Assembly (NCBI GenBank): GCA_045130275.1
Contig: JBGUPL010000076.1
Coordinates: 1 to 38,322 of the forward strand
Origin: F23-D06 sp045130275
Lineage (GTDB): Bacteria; Bacteroidota; Bacteroidia; Bacteroidales; WCHB1-69
Length of the DNA: 38,322 nt
Direction of reading: 5' to 3'
The notes under the pieces are model-generated. The model was given only the letters and a program-made list of their open reading frames with translations, searched no databases and had not been told where the DNA came from. Numbering within the stretch: position 1 is the first letter of the stretch; every line of letters begins with the position of its first letter. Of the stretch, positions 1-10,100 are shown piece by piece. The position numbers were made by a program, and so were the translations under genes.

Positions 1-1
1 C

Positions 2-181
2 GACCTGAACGTCACGATGATGGAGGTGTATGATGTCTATGGCAAGCTGATCAACACGGTGGGCGTATGCGATACGCCCGTACAGACCCGCATCAACGTC
101 TCCGGCCTCGCCGACGGCATGTATTTCGTGCGCGTGACGACCGATAGGGGAGTGGTGACGAAGTCGTTTGTGAAAAAATAA
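2..181 (+). CDS. 3' end of a T9SS cargo gene (sorting domain only; 5' truncated by window edge)
   Basis: The open frame enters from the left edge and stops with TAA at 179-181. The 59 visible residues are the second half of a type A sorting domain (Por_Secre_tail / TIGR04183 type), from MMEVYDVYGKLI through RINVSGLADGMYFVRVTT to the basic end SFVKK. In this family the domain directs the folded protein from the periplasm through the outer membrane, after which it is normally removed. The segment is nearly identical in DNA to the end of the gene at 7174-12450, including the 19-base palindrome that encodes part of GVCDTPVQT. The stop is followed by octamer repeats and an intrinsic terminator, as in the downstream relatives. 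Nothing can be said about the missing head; it is inferred to be another giant modular protein. Confidence 0.9.
   Translation, partial: DLNVTMMEVYDVYGKLINTVGVCDTPVQTRINVSGLADGMYFVRVTTDRGVVTKSFVKK
61..79. repeat. In-frame palindrome GGGCGTAT-GCG-ATACGCCC, copy 1
   Basis: An 8-base perfect inverted repeat with a 3-base loop lies inside the sorting-domain coding region and is translated within GVCDTPVQT. The same 19 bases recur at 12330-12348 and 19737-19755. Homologous tails without it (600-6923, 20083-24561, 26343-31061) carry shorter, unrelated residues at this loop. Confidence 0.85.
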
Positions 182-191
182 GTTGTTTAAT

Positions 192-223
192 AGGTTAGAA
201 GGTTAGGAGGTTAGAAGGTTAAC
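192..223 (+). repeat. Octamer array AGGTTAGA x4 after the stop codon
   Basis: Four head-to-tail 8-base units: AGGTTAGA, AGGTTAGG, AGGTTAGA, AGGTTAAC. They are followed by units reading roughly as the reverse complement (GAATAACC, GAGTGACC) up to about 250, so the block could fold back on itself before the terminator. The same element follows four other genes in the window. Confidence 0.85.
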
Positions 224-258
224 TGAATAACCGAGTGACCGAGAAAACCGAAAATCCC

Positions 259-294
259 AACGGGCATCGGCAATTCAGCCGGTGTCCGTTTTTT
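259..294 (+). terminator. Intrinsic terminator of the upstream partial gene
   Basis: Left arm 259-271 (AACGGGCATCGGC) pairs with right arm 278-290 (GCCGGTGTCCGTT) over 13 pairs with two G-U wobbles, loop AATTCA, followed by a T run to 294. The stem is nearly the same as those after 6923, 19857 and 31061. Confidence 0.88.
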
Positions 295-303
295 GTTACA
301 ACT

Positions 304-433
304 ATTGCCTGTTGCCTATTGCCTATTGCCTATTGCCTGTTGCCTGTTGCCTGTTGCCTATTGCCTGTTGCCTGTTGCCTGTTGCCTATTGCCTATTGCC
401 TATTGCCTGTTGCCTGTTGCCTATTGCCTGTTG
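304..433. repeat. Heptamer array (RTTGCCT), 18.5 copies
   Basis: Eighteen perfect 7-base units plus a partial GTTG. Every unit is ATTGCCT or GTTGCCT; only the first base varies, in the order A G A A A G G G A G G G A A A G G A. Because 7 is not a multiple of 3, all three forward frames stay open through the array and give a seven-residue repeat (CLLPVAY-like). That is a translation artefact, not a protein. The array fills most of the gap between the terminator at 259-294 and the promoter near 494. It has the shape of a slippage-prone tandem repeat; function unknown. Confidence 0.95.
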
Positions 434-493
434 TTCATAACTTGTTCATATCTTGTTTGTAATGTTTATGCGTATCTTTTCGGATAATTATTG

Positions 494-501
494 TAATTTT
501 G
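494..501 (+). promoter_or_regulatory. Bacteroidetes -7 element (TAATTTTG) for gene 600
   Basis: TAATTTTG matches TAnnTTTG exactly and lies about 98 bases before the start codon. A good -33 TTTG is not visible at the usual distance, so this is a candidate only. Confidence 0.55.
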
Positions 502-523
502 CCAAATGTTTGTCCATCGACTA

Positions 524-571
524 TTAACCCACTAATTTATTAACCCATTAACCTACTAACCCAATAACCCG
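524..571. repeat. Inverted-orientation octamer array in the leader of gene 600
   Basis: Six contiguous 8-base units (TTAACCCA, CTAATTTA, TTAACCCA, TTAACCTA, CTAACCCA, ATAACCCG). They resemble the reverse complement of the AGGTTAnn units found after the genes. They fall between the candidate -7 element and the start codon, so they should be transcribed in the 5' leader. Confidence 0.7.
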
Positions 572-599
572 TAAACAATATCAACTAAATCATAAAATT

Positions 600-3500
600 A
601 TGAAAAAAGCATTACAATTTCTGTTTTTGGCGATTATGATGCTGTCATTCAGAGGGTTGGCGCAGAACAACTGTATTGCGCCGACTGGTCTGACGGCGTC
701 GCTGCACGCGCCGGAGTGGAACCATGTTCTGCTCAACTGGGATGTTGCCGTGGATTCCACGCAGCAAGATATTATGTGGTCCACGACCACGATGTCCACG
801 CGAATCGGCGCGAATGCCGCGGCCGACTTTATCGGTGCGGTGCGCTTTACGCCATCGGACCTCACCGCATACGCGGGCCGTTACCTCACGTCGGTCACGT
901 TTGTGCCGGGCGAGGACCAGACCATCTGCCAATATTCTGTCGTGGTGTGGCAGGGTGGAAGTGTGACCAATGACTCCATCTACGATCCCGGCACCATGCT
1001 GGTGAACCAGGTCATCACCGCCCCGTTGACGATCGATGCCCTCAACACGTTGCTCCTCGACACGGCCATCCTGATCGATGTCACACAGGAACTGTGGATC
1101 GGTATCCGCTGCAACACCACCGCTGGATACCCGCTCGGTGCCAGCAACAATGGCGTGGTGACCAACAAGGGTGAGCTGATCCGCTTTGGAAACACCTGGG
1201 AGACGCTCACTGCCTCCGAGCTTACCGACTACAACTGGCTGATCATCGGTCATCTGCAGACCGCCGACAACATGCTTTCCGGTTATAACCTTTATCGCAA
1301 CGATGTACTTCTAGCTTCCGTGGGCGCAACCGCTTACTTGGATTCCGTGTCCAACGGCGATTACACCTACAACCTGACAGCCGAATATGTCAGCGGCTGT
1401 GAGTCCAGCCCTGTTTCTGTTTCCATCACGATGAGCTCCAATCCCTGTGCCGACTGTCTGGACACGGTGGTTGTGGATGGCGGTGCCACCCCTAACACGG
1501 GTTACCTCTTGCCACTCAACACGTTCTATAAATATTCCTTCTCCGAACAGATTTACACGGCTGCTGATTTGGGCACCATAGACGGCGCCATCAACTGTAT
1601 CTCCTTCCAATATATTTATGGAACAGCGCAGACCAAGAACATCGTGGTCTATATGGGCAACACCAACAAGAGCAGCTTCAGCGGCGGCGACTGGGTTCCG
1701 GTGAACGAGATGTTCCAGGTGTTCAACGGCACGGTCAACTTCACCAATGCCGGTCCCGACAACTGGGTGAACATCCCCTTCGACGTGCCTTTCGAGTATG
1801 ACGGCACCAGCAACATCGTGGTGGCGGTGCTGAACAACACCGGCAGCTATGTTTCGAATACCAACCCCACTTTCAATGTTCATCCCGCTGCTAACAAGAG
1901 CATGTATCTTTACAACGACGGCAGTGCTTACAACGTGAATTCCTTGGCGTCGGGTACTGTGGGCTCAGAACGCAACAACATCCGATTCCTTGTGGGTGAG
2001 CCGATTACATGTCCGACGCCCACTCATCTGACGGTCAGCAACATCACAAATGAAGGCGCGTCTATCGCATGGAATTCCACCGACGTGAGCAACGGCTATG
2101 AGTTGGTGATCGTTCCCGAGAACAGCACGCTGAACAACGAGACGCCCGTCTCCTTGAACGATACTTTCTATGTAGCCACCGAGTTGCTCCCCAACACGAA
2201 TTATAGGGTCTATGTGCGAGCCAGTTGCGGTTCCGAATATAGCTTCTGGAACATGCAGTCGTTCAAGACGTTGTGTGCTCCTTCCGCCCAACTTCCGTAT
2301 GTGATGGATATGGATGGCTTCGGCGCGGGTTCAGGTCTCATCCCGGATTGTGCAGAAGTCGGCATCGGCACGGGTTACTCCAGTTATCCATACCTTTCTA
2401 GCACGTACCATCATTCGGGCAATGCCGCCCTCTATTTCTATTCCTACACTCCCAATTCCTCGATGATTCGCTTCCAGGGTCTCGATTTGACCGAGAACAC
2501 CGACCCCTTGGTGATGCGCTTCTATGAGTACAAGACTTCCGCCGGTTATGGCTATATCCAAGCCGGTTATATGACAGATGCCACCGATTTCAGTACCTTC
2601 GTGCCGTTGAAGACTGTTTATCCGAGCGACATTCCCACCTCCACTTGGACGGAGGTCATGTTCGCGCTTCCGGCAGCGGTGAACGGCCAGGTGATCTATC
2701 CGACGCTGTACTGTCCTTTCGCTCCGGGCAGCTCTTCCAACTATCTCTATATTGACGATTTGACCATTGAGGTCGGGCAGACCGCTTGTATGGCCCCGCA
2801 CAATTTACAGTTCTCCAACGTGAGCGGAACCTCCGCGTTGGCTACTTGGACGCCCGACGAGACCGCTTCCGGCACGGAAACCTATCATCTGGAATATTCA
2901 GAGGTCGGCACCGACAACTGGCAACCCGTGACCACCACGTCCAACTACATCCTTTTTGGTGGTCTCACCCCGCAAACCCTTTACGATGTGCGTTTGTATA
3001 TGGAATGTGACGCGGACGGATACAGCGACACGCTGACTGAAACGCTGTTCACGCACTGTCTGTCCGACGGCGAGTTCGCCATAGGCAACGGCACGAGCAC
3101 TTACTCCTACCTGCCTTCTTACGGTTTCTACAACTACTCATACACGCAGCAGATCTTCCTTTCCAACGAGATGAACGGCCCCAGCGCCCTCACTTCCATC
3201 GCTTTCGAGGCTTCTGCTATCGCCATCCAGCGTAATTTGAAGATTTACCTGATGCACACGACGGCGACTACGGCCGACAACTGGCTTCCCACCGACTCCG
3301 CCGTGCTGGTGTTCAGCGGCAACCAACAGCTGGTCGTCGGGTGGAACACGTTCTACTTCACCGCACCGTTCACCTATAACGGCACCGACAATCTCGCCGT
3401 CATCGTGATCGATGAGACAGGCAGCTATGCCAGCGGCAACTCGTGGATGACGCACACCACCTCTGGCTCGTTGGCCAAGTACATCTACCAAGACTCGTCT

Positions 3501-6500
3501 CCGTACAGCATCAACAGCACGCCGAGCAGCGGAAGCTCCAGCACGGTGTCCAACCGTAACAACGTGCGCTTCGGCAACTGCGACTCTGTGACCACCTGTG
3601 TAGCACCCAATGTGCTTGTGACCAACTACACCGATGAAGAAATTACCATTGCATGGGTTCCTGGCGACCAGGAGACCTCTTGGGAACTGGAGTACAAGAC
3701 TGCCGACACCACCGACTGGACCAATGTGGGCACGGTGACTGACAACAGCTACACTTTCACGGGACTGATTTCCAGCACGAACTATGATATCCGTTTGAGA
3801 AGCGTTTGTTCTTCGTCCGAGTTCAGCAACTGGACCACGGTCAGCGCATTCACTGTTTGTAGCTATGTCACGGTTCCTTACACGGAAGATTTCGAGTCGG
3901 CAACGGGCAGCGGCAATTCGTCCTTCATTGACTGCTGGTTCCGCGGCACCAACTATTCAACGACTTATCCTTATGTCTCCACTTCTTATGCTGCTTCCGG
4001 CACCCATTCTCTCTACTTCTATGGTTCTTCGACCTACTACTCCTACGCAGCGACCCCGCGCTTCGATGACACTGTAGAGATGGACAGCCTGGAGGTCAGC
4101 TTCAAGCTGTACGCCACATCCTCAGGCTACAGCATTGATTTCGGCGTGATGACCGACCCGTCGGATTACACCACCTTCGTGCCGCTGGGCTCCTTCCCGA
4201 TGCCGATCGCCGGCATTTGGGAGAATTACGAGATCACCACCGCCAACTATTCCGGCAACGGCCATTATCTGGCCTTCCGTATCCCGCAATGGGGTACCTC
4301 CTACGCCTATCTTGACGACCTCTCCGTGGATTATTTGAACCCCTGTGGGCATCCGACGAATATTGCCTTGCAAAGTGTGACCAGCGACGAGGCCACCTTG
4401 ACTTGGAACAACGCTACCGACGAATGCGAATACACCTACGGTTTGGCTGGCACTGTTGATCTGGAATCGGCCGTGCTGGAAGTCTCCTATGACAATACGG
4501 CGACTATCGGTAACCTGCAGCCATACACCACTTATGACTTCTACGTGCGCAGCGTCTGTTCGGGTATTGGTGAGAGTAACTGGAAATCCTTCACTTTCAC
4601 GACGGAGTGTCTGCCGATTGACTTGTTGCCTTACACGCAGAACTTCGACTCGATGATTGTGAGCACCTCCAACACCACCTCCGGTTTCAGCAACCTTACA
4701 GACTGTTGGCATGCACACAACAACGGCACGAGTTACGCCTCCTATCCGTATGTGTATTACAGTTCCACATACGCTGCCAGCGGCAGCTACAGTCTGGCTT
4801 TCTATACTTACACCTCCACGTCCTATGACGACCAGTACGCTATCCTGCCGTCCATCGATACGGATCTTTATCCTCTCAACACTCTGCAGTTGAACTTTGA
4901 CGCGAAACGTTACTCCACCTCATACCCGTTCTGTCTGGTTGTGGGTGCGATGACTGGCACGGATGTCAGCACTTTCCAACCCATTGACACGGTGTTGTTA
5001 AATACGGGTGGCACGAATTACGAGAACCAAATAGTCTTCTTCAGTGGTTTCACCGGATCAGGTGACCGTATCGCCCTGAAGGCCCCGAAGAACATCGGCG
5101 TTTATGTGCCCGGCGCTTACTACAATGAAGGCCATATCGACAATGTGGTATTGTCGGTGGCACCCACCTGTCCGCAACCCACGCATCTGACGGTTGACAA
5201 TGTTACGGAAGATGCCGTGACGCTGAGTTGGACGGAGAACGGTTCCGCTTCCAACTGGGTCATCGAATACGGCCCGCAGGGCTTCACGCCCGGCAACGGC
5301 ACCGAGGTGCAAGCCAACAGCATTCCGTTCACCGTTGACAATCTCTCTGCGGCGGTGACCTATGAGTTCTACGTGAAAGCTGACTGTGGCGGTAGCGAGG
5401 TGAGTCTGGTCACGGGTCCGGTGGCGGTCACCCCGGGCTCCTACAACATGCCTGCCACGGGCTATAACACCATTACCACCTGTTCCATGATCATCTACGA
5501 CGACGGCGGTATTGACGGCGATTACAGCACCAGTTGCAATTCCACGTTGACCATCAACCCGGCAACGCCCGGAAATCTCATTTCCATTTCCGGCACTGTG
5601 GATGTCGAAAGTTCCTGGGATTATCTGTATGTCTATGACGGTGCCAGTGCCAGTGCGCCGCTGCTTAACACGTACAGTGGTACTTATACCATCACCGATT
5701 TGACGTCCAGCACCGGTCCGCTCACCTTGGTGTTCACTTCCGACGCCTCTGTGGTCTATCCCGGCTTTGCGCTGACGGTCTCCTGTATCTCCAACACTTG
5801 TCCCAAGCCGACCAACTTGACGGTTTCCAATATCGGCAACACCTCGGCCACCATTTCTTGGGCGGCCGGCGGCAGCGAGACTTCTTGGGTCGTGGAATAC
5901 AAACCATCCACAGCCTCCACATGGACGACCGCCACGGTCAACACGACGAGTTACCAGCTTACAGGCCTGGCGGGGCTCACCCAGTATGACGTGCGCGTGG
6001 CTGCTGATTGCGGCGACGAGACCTCTTCGTATGCCACCACCTCGTTCACCACTCCGAACTGCCAATCCTCAGATGCCTGCAGTTATACCTTTGTGCTTGG
6101 TGACGGATATGGCGATGGCTGGAATTATGCCTACTTGACGGTAGAACAAAATGGTGTGGTTGTGGCAACATTGGAGGCTCTGGATCACGACCTTGATGAT
6201 ACCCAGACCTATGACTCGCTCATGGTCTCCCTTTGCGATGGCATTCCCACGAATCTTGTGTGGCACGAAGGTGACTACGATGACGAAATTAGTGTCACAT
6301 TGATCGGACCTGACGGCACGCAGTTGTTCACCATCTTCGACCTGTCAATGATCACCAATCCTACGATTTACACCTTCACTACAGATTGTAGCGGCAGCCC
6401 CGGCCCCGATCCTTGTGTCACGCCGACAGGTCTCACCGCCACGAACATCACGGGCGAGTCCGTCACGATCACGTGGAACAACGCCAGTGTTAGCGGCTGG

Positions 6501-6923
6501 AACATCCAGTACCGTCCGCAGGGCGGACAGTTCAGCACCGCCACTTCCACCACCAACAGCTACACCATCTCCGGTTTGGCCAGCAACACGACCTACGAGA
6601 TCCAGGTGCAGGCCAACTGCGGCAGTGGCAACCTCAGCGACTGGAGTACGGCCATCACGGTGACGACCACAGGCATCGAGAACTGGTTGGAGAACAGCGT
6701 GACGTTGTTCCCGAACCCCGCGAAGGAGATTGTCAATGTACAATGTTCAATGTACAATGTTGAAAGCGTTGAGGTGTTTGATGTTTATGGCAAATTGATC
6801 ACGACCGCCAATGACATTGACAACCCGACCCGCATTAACGTCAGCGGCCTTGCCGACGGCATGTACTTCGTGCGCGTGACCACGGATAGGGGAGTGGTGA
6901 CGAAGAATTTTGTGAAAAAATAG
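600..6923 (+). CDS. Giant modular T9SS-secreted adhesin-like protein (FN3 / MAM-like / CUB / YGDGWNG), 2107 aa
   Basis: Residues 1-22 are a signal peptide (basic MKK, hydrophobic core, LAQ cleavage). Residues 25-280 look like an FN3 split by an insert (about 55-215, with IGAVRFTPSDLTAYAG and ELWIGIRC) resembling a domain of gingipain/HagA-type haemagglutinins. Then come a beta-rich YKYSFSEQIY module (283-470), FN3 (470-560), MAM-like (560-728), FN3, a second QQI module (822-998), FN3, MAM-like (1089-1249), FN3, MAM-like (1338-1524), FN3, CUB-like (1615-1730, IYDDGGIDGDYS), FN3, a YGDGWN module (1822-1932), FN3, and the sorting domain (2026-2107). FN3 units start at a Cys before PTxL and end in FTTxC, suggesting disulfides. 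The likely role is a cell-surface or released binding protein; the ligand is unknown. It lacks the NPTVATNAA cassette of its neighbours. ATG at 600 is the first Met and begins the signal peptide. Confidence 0.93.
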   Translation: MKKALQFLFLAIMMLSFRGLAQNNCIAPTGLTASLHAPEWNHVLLNWDVAVDSTQQDIMWSTTTMSTRIGANAAADFIGAVRFTPSDLTAYAGRYLTSVTFVPGEDQTICQYSVVVWQGGSVTNDSIYDPGTMLVNQVITAPLTIDALNTLLLDTAILIDVTQELWIGIRCNTTAGYPLGASNNGVVTNKGELIRFGNTWETLTASELTDYNWLIIGHLQTADNMLSGYNLYRNDVLLASVGATAYLDSVSNGDYTYNLTAEYVSGCESSPVSVSITMSSNPCADCLDTVVVDGGATPNTGYLLPLNTFYKYSFSEQIYTAADLGTIDGAINCISFQYIYGTAQTKNIVVYMGNTNKSSFSGGDWVPVNEMFQVFNGTVNFTNAGPDNWVNIPFDVPFEYDGTSNIVVAVLNNTGSYVSNTNPTFNVHPAANKSMYLYNDGSAYNVNSLASGTVGSERNNIRFLVGEPITCPTPTHLTVSNITNEGASIAWNSTDVSNGYELVIVPENSTLNNETPVSLNDTFYVATELLPNTNYRVYVRASCGSEYSFWNMQSFKTLCAPSAQLPYVMDMDGFGAGSGLIPDCAEVGIGTGYSSYPYLSSTYHHSGNAALYFYSYTPNSSMIRFQGLDLTENTDPLVMRFYEYKTSAGYGYIQAGYMTDATDFSTFVPLKTVYPSDIPTSTWTEVMFALPAAVNGQVIYPTLYCPFAPGSSSNYLYIDDLTIEVGQTACMAPHNLQFSNVSGTSALATWTPDETASGTETYHLEYSEVGTDNWQPVTTTSNYILFGGLTPQTLYDVRLYMECDADGYSDTLTETLFTHCLSDGEFAIGNGTSTYSYLPSYGFYNYSYTQQIFLSNEMNGPSALTSIAFEASAIAIQRNLKIYLMHTTATTADNWLPTDSAVLVFSGNQQLVVGWNTFYFTAPFTYNGTDNLAVIVIDETGSYASGNSWMTHTTSGSLAKYIYQDSSPYSINSTPSSGSSSTVSNRNNVRFGNCDSVTTCVAPNVLVTNYTDEEITIAWVPGDQETSWELEYKTADTTDWTNVGTVTDNSYTFTGLISSTNYDIRLRSVCSSSEFSNWTTVSAFTVCSYVTVPYTEDFESATGSGNSSFIDCWFRGTNYSTTYPYVSTSYAASGTHSLYFYGSSTYYSYAATPRFDDTVEMDSLEVSFKLYATSSGYSIDFGVMTDPSDYTTFVPLGSFPMPIAGIWENYEITTANYSGNGHYLAFRIPQWGTSYAYLDDLSVDYLNPCGHPTNIALQSVTSDEATLTWNNATDECEYTYGLAGTVDLESAVLEVSYDNTATIGNLQPYTTYDFYVRSVCSGIGESNWKSFTFTTECLPIDLLPYTQNFDSMIVSTSNTTSGFSNLTDCWHAHNNGTSYASYPYVYYSSTYAASGSYSLAFYTYTSTSYDDQYAILPSIDTDLYPLNTLQLNFDAKRYSTSYPFCLVVGAMTGTDVSTFQPIDTVLLNTGGTNYENQIVFFSGFTGSGDRIALKAPKNIGVYVPGAYYNEGHIDNVVLSVAPTCPQPTHLTVDNVTEDAVTLSWTENGSASNWVIEYGPQGFTPGNGTEVQANSIPFTVDNLSAAVTYEFYVKADCGGSEVSLVTGPVAVTPGSYNMPATGYNTITTCSMIIYDDGGIDGDYSTSCNSTLTINPATPGNLISISGTVDVESSWDYLYVYDGASASAPLLNTYSGTYTITDLTSSTGPLTLVFTSDASVVYPGFALTVSCISNTCPKPTNLTVSNIGNTSATISWAAGGSETSWVVEYKPSTASTWTTATVNTTSYQLTGLAGLTQYDVRVAADCGDETSSYATTSFTTPNCQSSDACSYTFVLGDGYGDGWNYAYLTVEQNGVVVATLEALDHDLDDTQTYDSLMVSLCDGIPTNLVWHEGDYDDEISVTLIGPDGTQLFTIFDLSMITNPTIYTFTTDCSGSPGPDPCVTPTGLTATNITGESVTITWNNASVSGWNIQYRPQGGQFSTATSTTNSYTISGLASNTTYEIQVQANCGSGNLSDWSTAITVTTTGIENWLENSVTLFPNPAKEIVNVQCSMYNVESVEVFDVYGKLITTANDIDNPTRINVSGLADGMYFVRVTTDRGVVTKNFVKK
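6734..6761. repeat. Coding heptamer array (CAATGTW) x4 inside the sorting domain of gene 600
   Basis: CAATGTA, CAATGTT, CAATGTA, CAATGTT in perfect tandem, translated as part of VNVQCSMYNVE. It sits just after FPNPAKE, where genes 7174 and 20083 carry EYIDIRV.GDLNVTMMEV instead. Degenerate four-unit versions occur in three other genes. Confidence 0.85.
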
Positions 6924-6953
6924 GTTAAAAGGTTAGGAGGTTAGAAGGTTAAC
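6922..6953 (+). repeat. Octamer array after gene 600, overlapping its stop codon
   Basis: AGGTTAAA, AGGTTAGG, AGGTTAGA, AGGTTAAC in direct tandem. The first unit begins at the second base of the TAG stop, so the repeat runs right up to the coding end. Confidence 0.85.
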
Positions 6954-6987
6954 TGAATGACCGAGTGACCGAGAAACCGAAAAACCC

Positions 6988-7023
6988 AACGGGCATCGGC
7001 AATTCCGCCGGTGCCCGTTTTTT
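6988..7023 (+). terminator. Intrinsic terminator of gene 600
   Basis: Left arm 6988-7000 (AACGGGCATCGGC), loop AATTCC, right arm 7007-7019 (GCCGGTGCCCGTT), then T's to 7023. Thirteen pairs including one G-U. The rest of the gap to 7173 holds only AT-rich promoter sequence. Confidence 0.9.
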
Positions 7024-7123
7024 GTGAAAGAATAATTGCAGGTTGTGTGGCGGATGTATTGTGATGGCTTAAATTGGATTCTTTTTCAATTTTTTTTCAA
7101 AAAGAAATAAATCAAAAAAAATG

Positions 7124-7131
7124 TATTTTCG
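7124..7131 (+). promoter_or_regulatory. Candidate -7 element (TATTTTCG) for gene 7174
   Basis: One mismatch to TAnnTTTG, 42 bases before the ATG, in an A/T-rich stretch. No clear -33 element. Confidence 0.4.
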
Positions 7132-7173
7132 CAGCTTTAAAACGATAATTAATATTCACAAATTCAGAAAAAG

Positions 7174-10100
7174 ATGAAGAAGTCTCTATTTACTGCGGTA
7201 TTGTTGACGTTGCTCGCCTTTTCGGGTCGGGCACAGGTCACGCTTCTCTCCGAAGGTTTTGAGGACGGTGTGCTTCCGGCTGGTTGGACCGTAATCGATG
7301 CCGACAATGACGGGCGCAACTGGGAACACAACACGATTAACAGTTTCCTGGGCGGGCACACCGGCGAGGGTTCGTACGTGTCGTTCTCGTATGACAATTC
7401 CACCGGAACCCCCCTGTTCCCGAACAACTGGCTGATTACTCCGCCCATTACGCTGGTCGGGAACAGCACGCTGACATTCTACCGTATGGTCGGTTTCTTT
7501 TCTTATGCCGAGCATTACGGTGTGTTCATCTCCACTACTTCGCCGACAGATCCCTCGTCATATACTATGTTGTTCGAGGAGACACCTACGTCATCGTCTT
7601 ACGCTTGGACGATGAAGAGTGTGGATTTGAGTGCCTACACGGGTCAGACGGTCTATATCGCTTTCCGTCATTTCAACTGTTCGGGCAACCTCCAGATTGG
7701 CTTGGATGACATCACGGTGACAAGTGCTGTGAGCGACCCGTATATCTCTGTGCTGCCCACGGCCCTCCAGTTTCCTGGCGTGTCGGCAGGATCTTCTTCA
7801 CCCGCCCAGACGCTGACGGTGGAAGGCTACAATGTCACGGGCGATATTATGGCCTCGGTGAATTCCCCGTTTGAAGTCTCGCTCGACAACATCAATTTCA
7901 ACTCTTCCGTTTCCATTCCTGACACGGAAAATGTGCTCTATGTGCGGTATTCCCCCACAGTCGGTGGCTCAGACACATCCGTGCTCACCTTGAGCTGTGG
8001 CTCTGCCACAACAAATGTGTCCCTTTTCGGCACCAGCATCGATTGCAGCAATTTTTCAATGCCCTATATGCAAAATTTCAATGATGTCCCGAAAAACACC
8101 ATCCCGAACTGCTGGCTGAGAATCAATCCCTTTGACGGATACCCCAAGACTACGGACGACTATAGTGATGTGCAGGGCGATAACGTGCTGATGTTCAAGT
8201 GTAATTTCAATACCTATGAGCCTATTTATGCGGTGATGCCTCAAATGCCGGTCGATCTGTCCTCACTTCAGATGACCTTCAGCACCTTCCGCGAGGGCTC
8301 TTATTCCGGCACGCTCAGTGTGGGTTATGTGACCTCTCCCAACGACAGCAGTACGTTCGTGCCGGTATGGTCCATAAATGCTGCCCAAATCGGTGACAAC
8401 AATCCGCATCCTTATCTTGTCACTTTCGACAGTGTGAACATCGATCCGTCCTTGAACTACTATATCACGTTCAAGTATAAGACTAGCTTTAACTGGTATT
8501 GGTTTGTGGATAATATTGTCGTGGAGGAACTCGCCACTTGCAACCCGCCTACCGATCTGGCTGTCACCGGGGTGACGGATGTGACCGCTACGGTGAATTG
8601 GACCGGAAATGTTGACAACTACCATCTTTACTACAAGTCGGCTACTGATACGGGATGGACGGTGATAGAGTATATTTCACCCGACACCGCCGGTTATCAG
8701 ATTACGGGGCTGACTCCGGCCACGGCCTATACGTGGTACGTGGCTGCGGTGTGCCCTGACGGTACGGTGACCAATAGCTTGGCTACCTCCACCTTCTCCA
8801 CGGAGTGCAGCACCTTCATCGCGCCGTTTGTCCAGAACTTTGCCCTCTCTTCCAGCCTTCCGCAATGCTGGGCCCGTTATAATGGTTGGGCTAACGAGGT
8901 GTTTGCCGGTGGCTCTCTCGTCACCACTAACGGTGGCTGGGGCTTCAATAATTCCCATGTCTTCGACGTTTACCATGCCGCTTTGAACATCTACGGCACA
9001 TCCTGCAACCGCTGGCTGGTGACGCCGCCCATTGACCTGAGCGAGCTGACCAACCCTGTGTTGATGTTCAACCTGGCGCTTACCGCATATAATACTTCCT
9101 CCGCCATCCCGGATCCCACTGCGCAAGCTGACGACAAGTTCATGGTGATTGTCTCCACGGACCACGGCGCAACCTGGAGTGCTTCCAATGCCACGGTGTG
9201 GAGCAATGACGGCAATGGAAACTATAGCTTCAACCAAATTTCCCCCTCCGGCGAAGATATCACCATCCCGTTGACCGCCTATGCCAACCAGACCGTCATG
9301 ATCGCTTTCTACGGCGAATCTACCGTGTCAGGTAACGGCGACAATGACTTGCACATTGACAATGTGGTGGTGGACAACGCTTCCAACTGCGCGAAACCCA
9401 CCAACCTTTCCGTTGCGTCTGTGATGGCTGATGCCGTGACCTTGTCGTGGACGGAGAACGGCACTGCCACCAACTGGGACATTGAATACGGTCCCGCCGG
9501 ATACCAGCAGGGCTCGGCTGTCGCAACGTTGGTGCAGGCGAACACCAATCCTTTCACGGTTGACTCCTTGTCCGCTATGGCATACGATTTCTACTTGCGG
9601 GCTAACTGCGGTGGAGAGCATAGCTTCTGGACCGGCCCCATCACGGTCACCCCTGGCTCTTTCTCCATGGGAGTCACTGGCTCTGACACGTTGACCTCTT
9701 GTTCGCTGGTCGTTTACGACAACGGCGGTGTCAACGGCAACTATAGCAGTGGTTGTGACTATATGTTAGTGCTTTATCCTGAAACAGACGGAGGCTTTGT
9801 CGGTGTGATGGGTACGTACCAGACGGAATACGACTTCGATTTCCTTCGGATTTATGACGGGGCGGGTGTCAATAATACGATGCTTGGCGAATACAGCGGC
9901 AGCGGCACGGTTCCCGCGCTGATTTCTTCTTCTGGCCCGCTCACGCTCAGGTTCACTTCCGACAACAGCCAGCAGAGTTCTGGTTTCCAATTGACAGTCT
10001 TCTGTGAGAACTGTCCGCCTCCTGGCGACCTGACGGCCTCCAATATCACCTCTTCCTCTGCCGATTTGACTTGGACGAGTTCTTACGACGCCTTTATGGT

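Noticed and set aside
304..433. CRISPR array
   Set aside because: Units are 7 bases with no spacers, and no cas gene is present.
235..487. Two overlapping short open frames rich in CLLPVAY repeats
   Set aside because: They are translations of the heptamer array; a 7-base repeat without stops stays open in every frame. No ribosome-binding context and no non-repeat homology.
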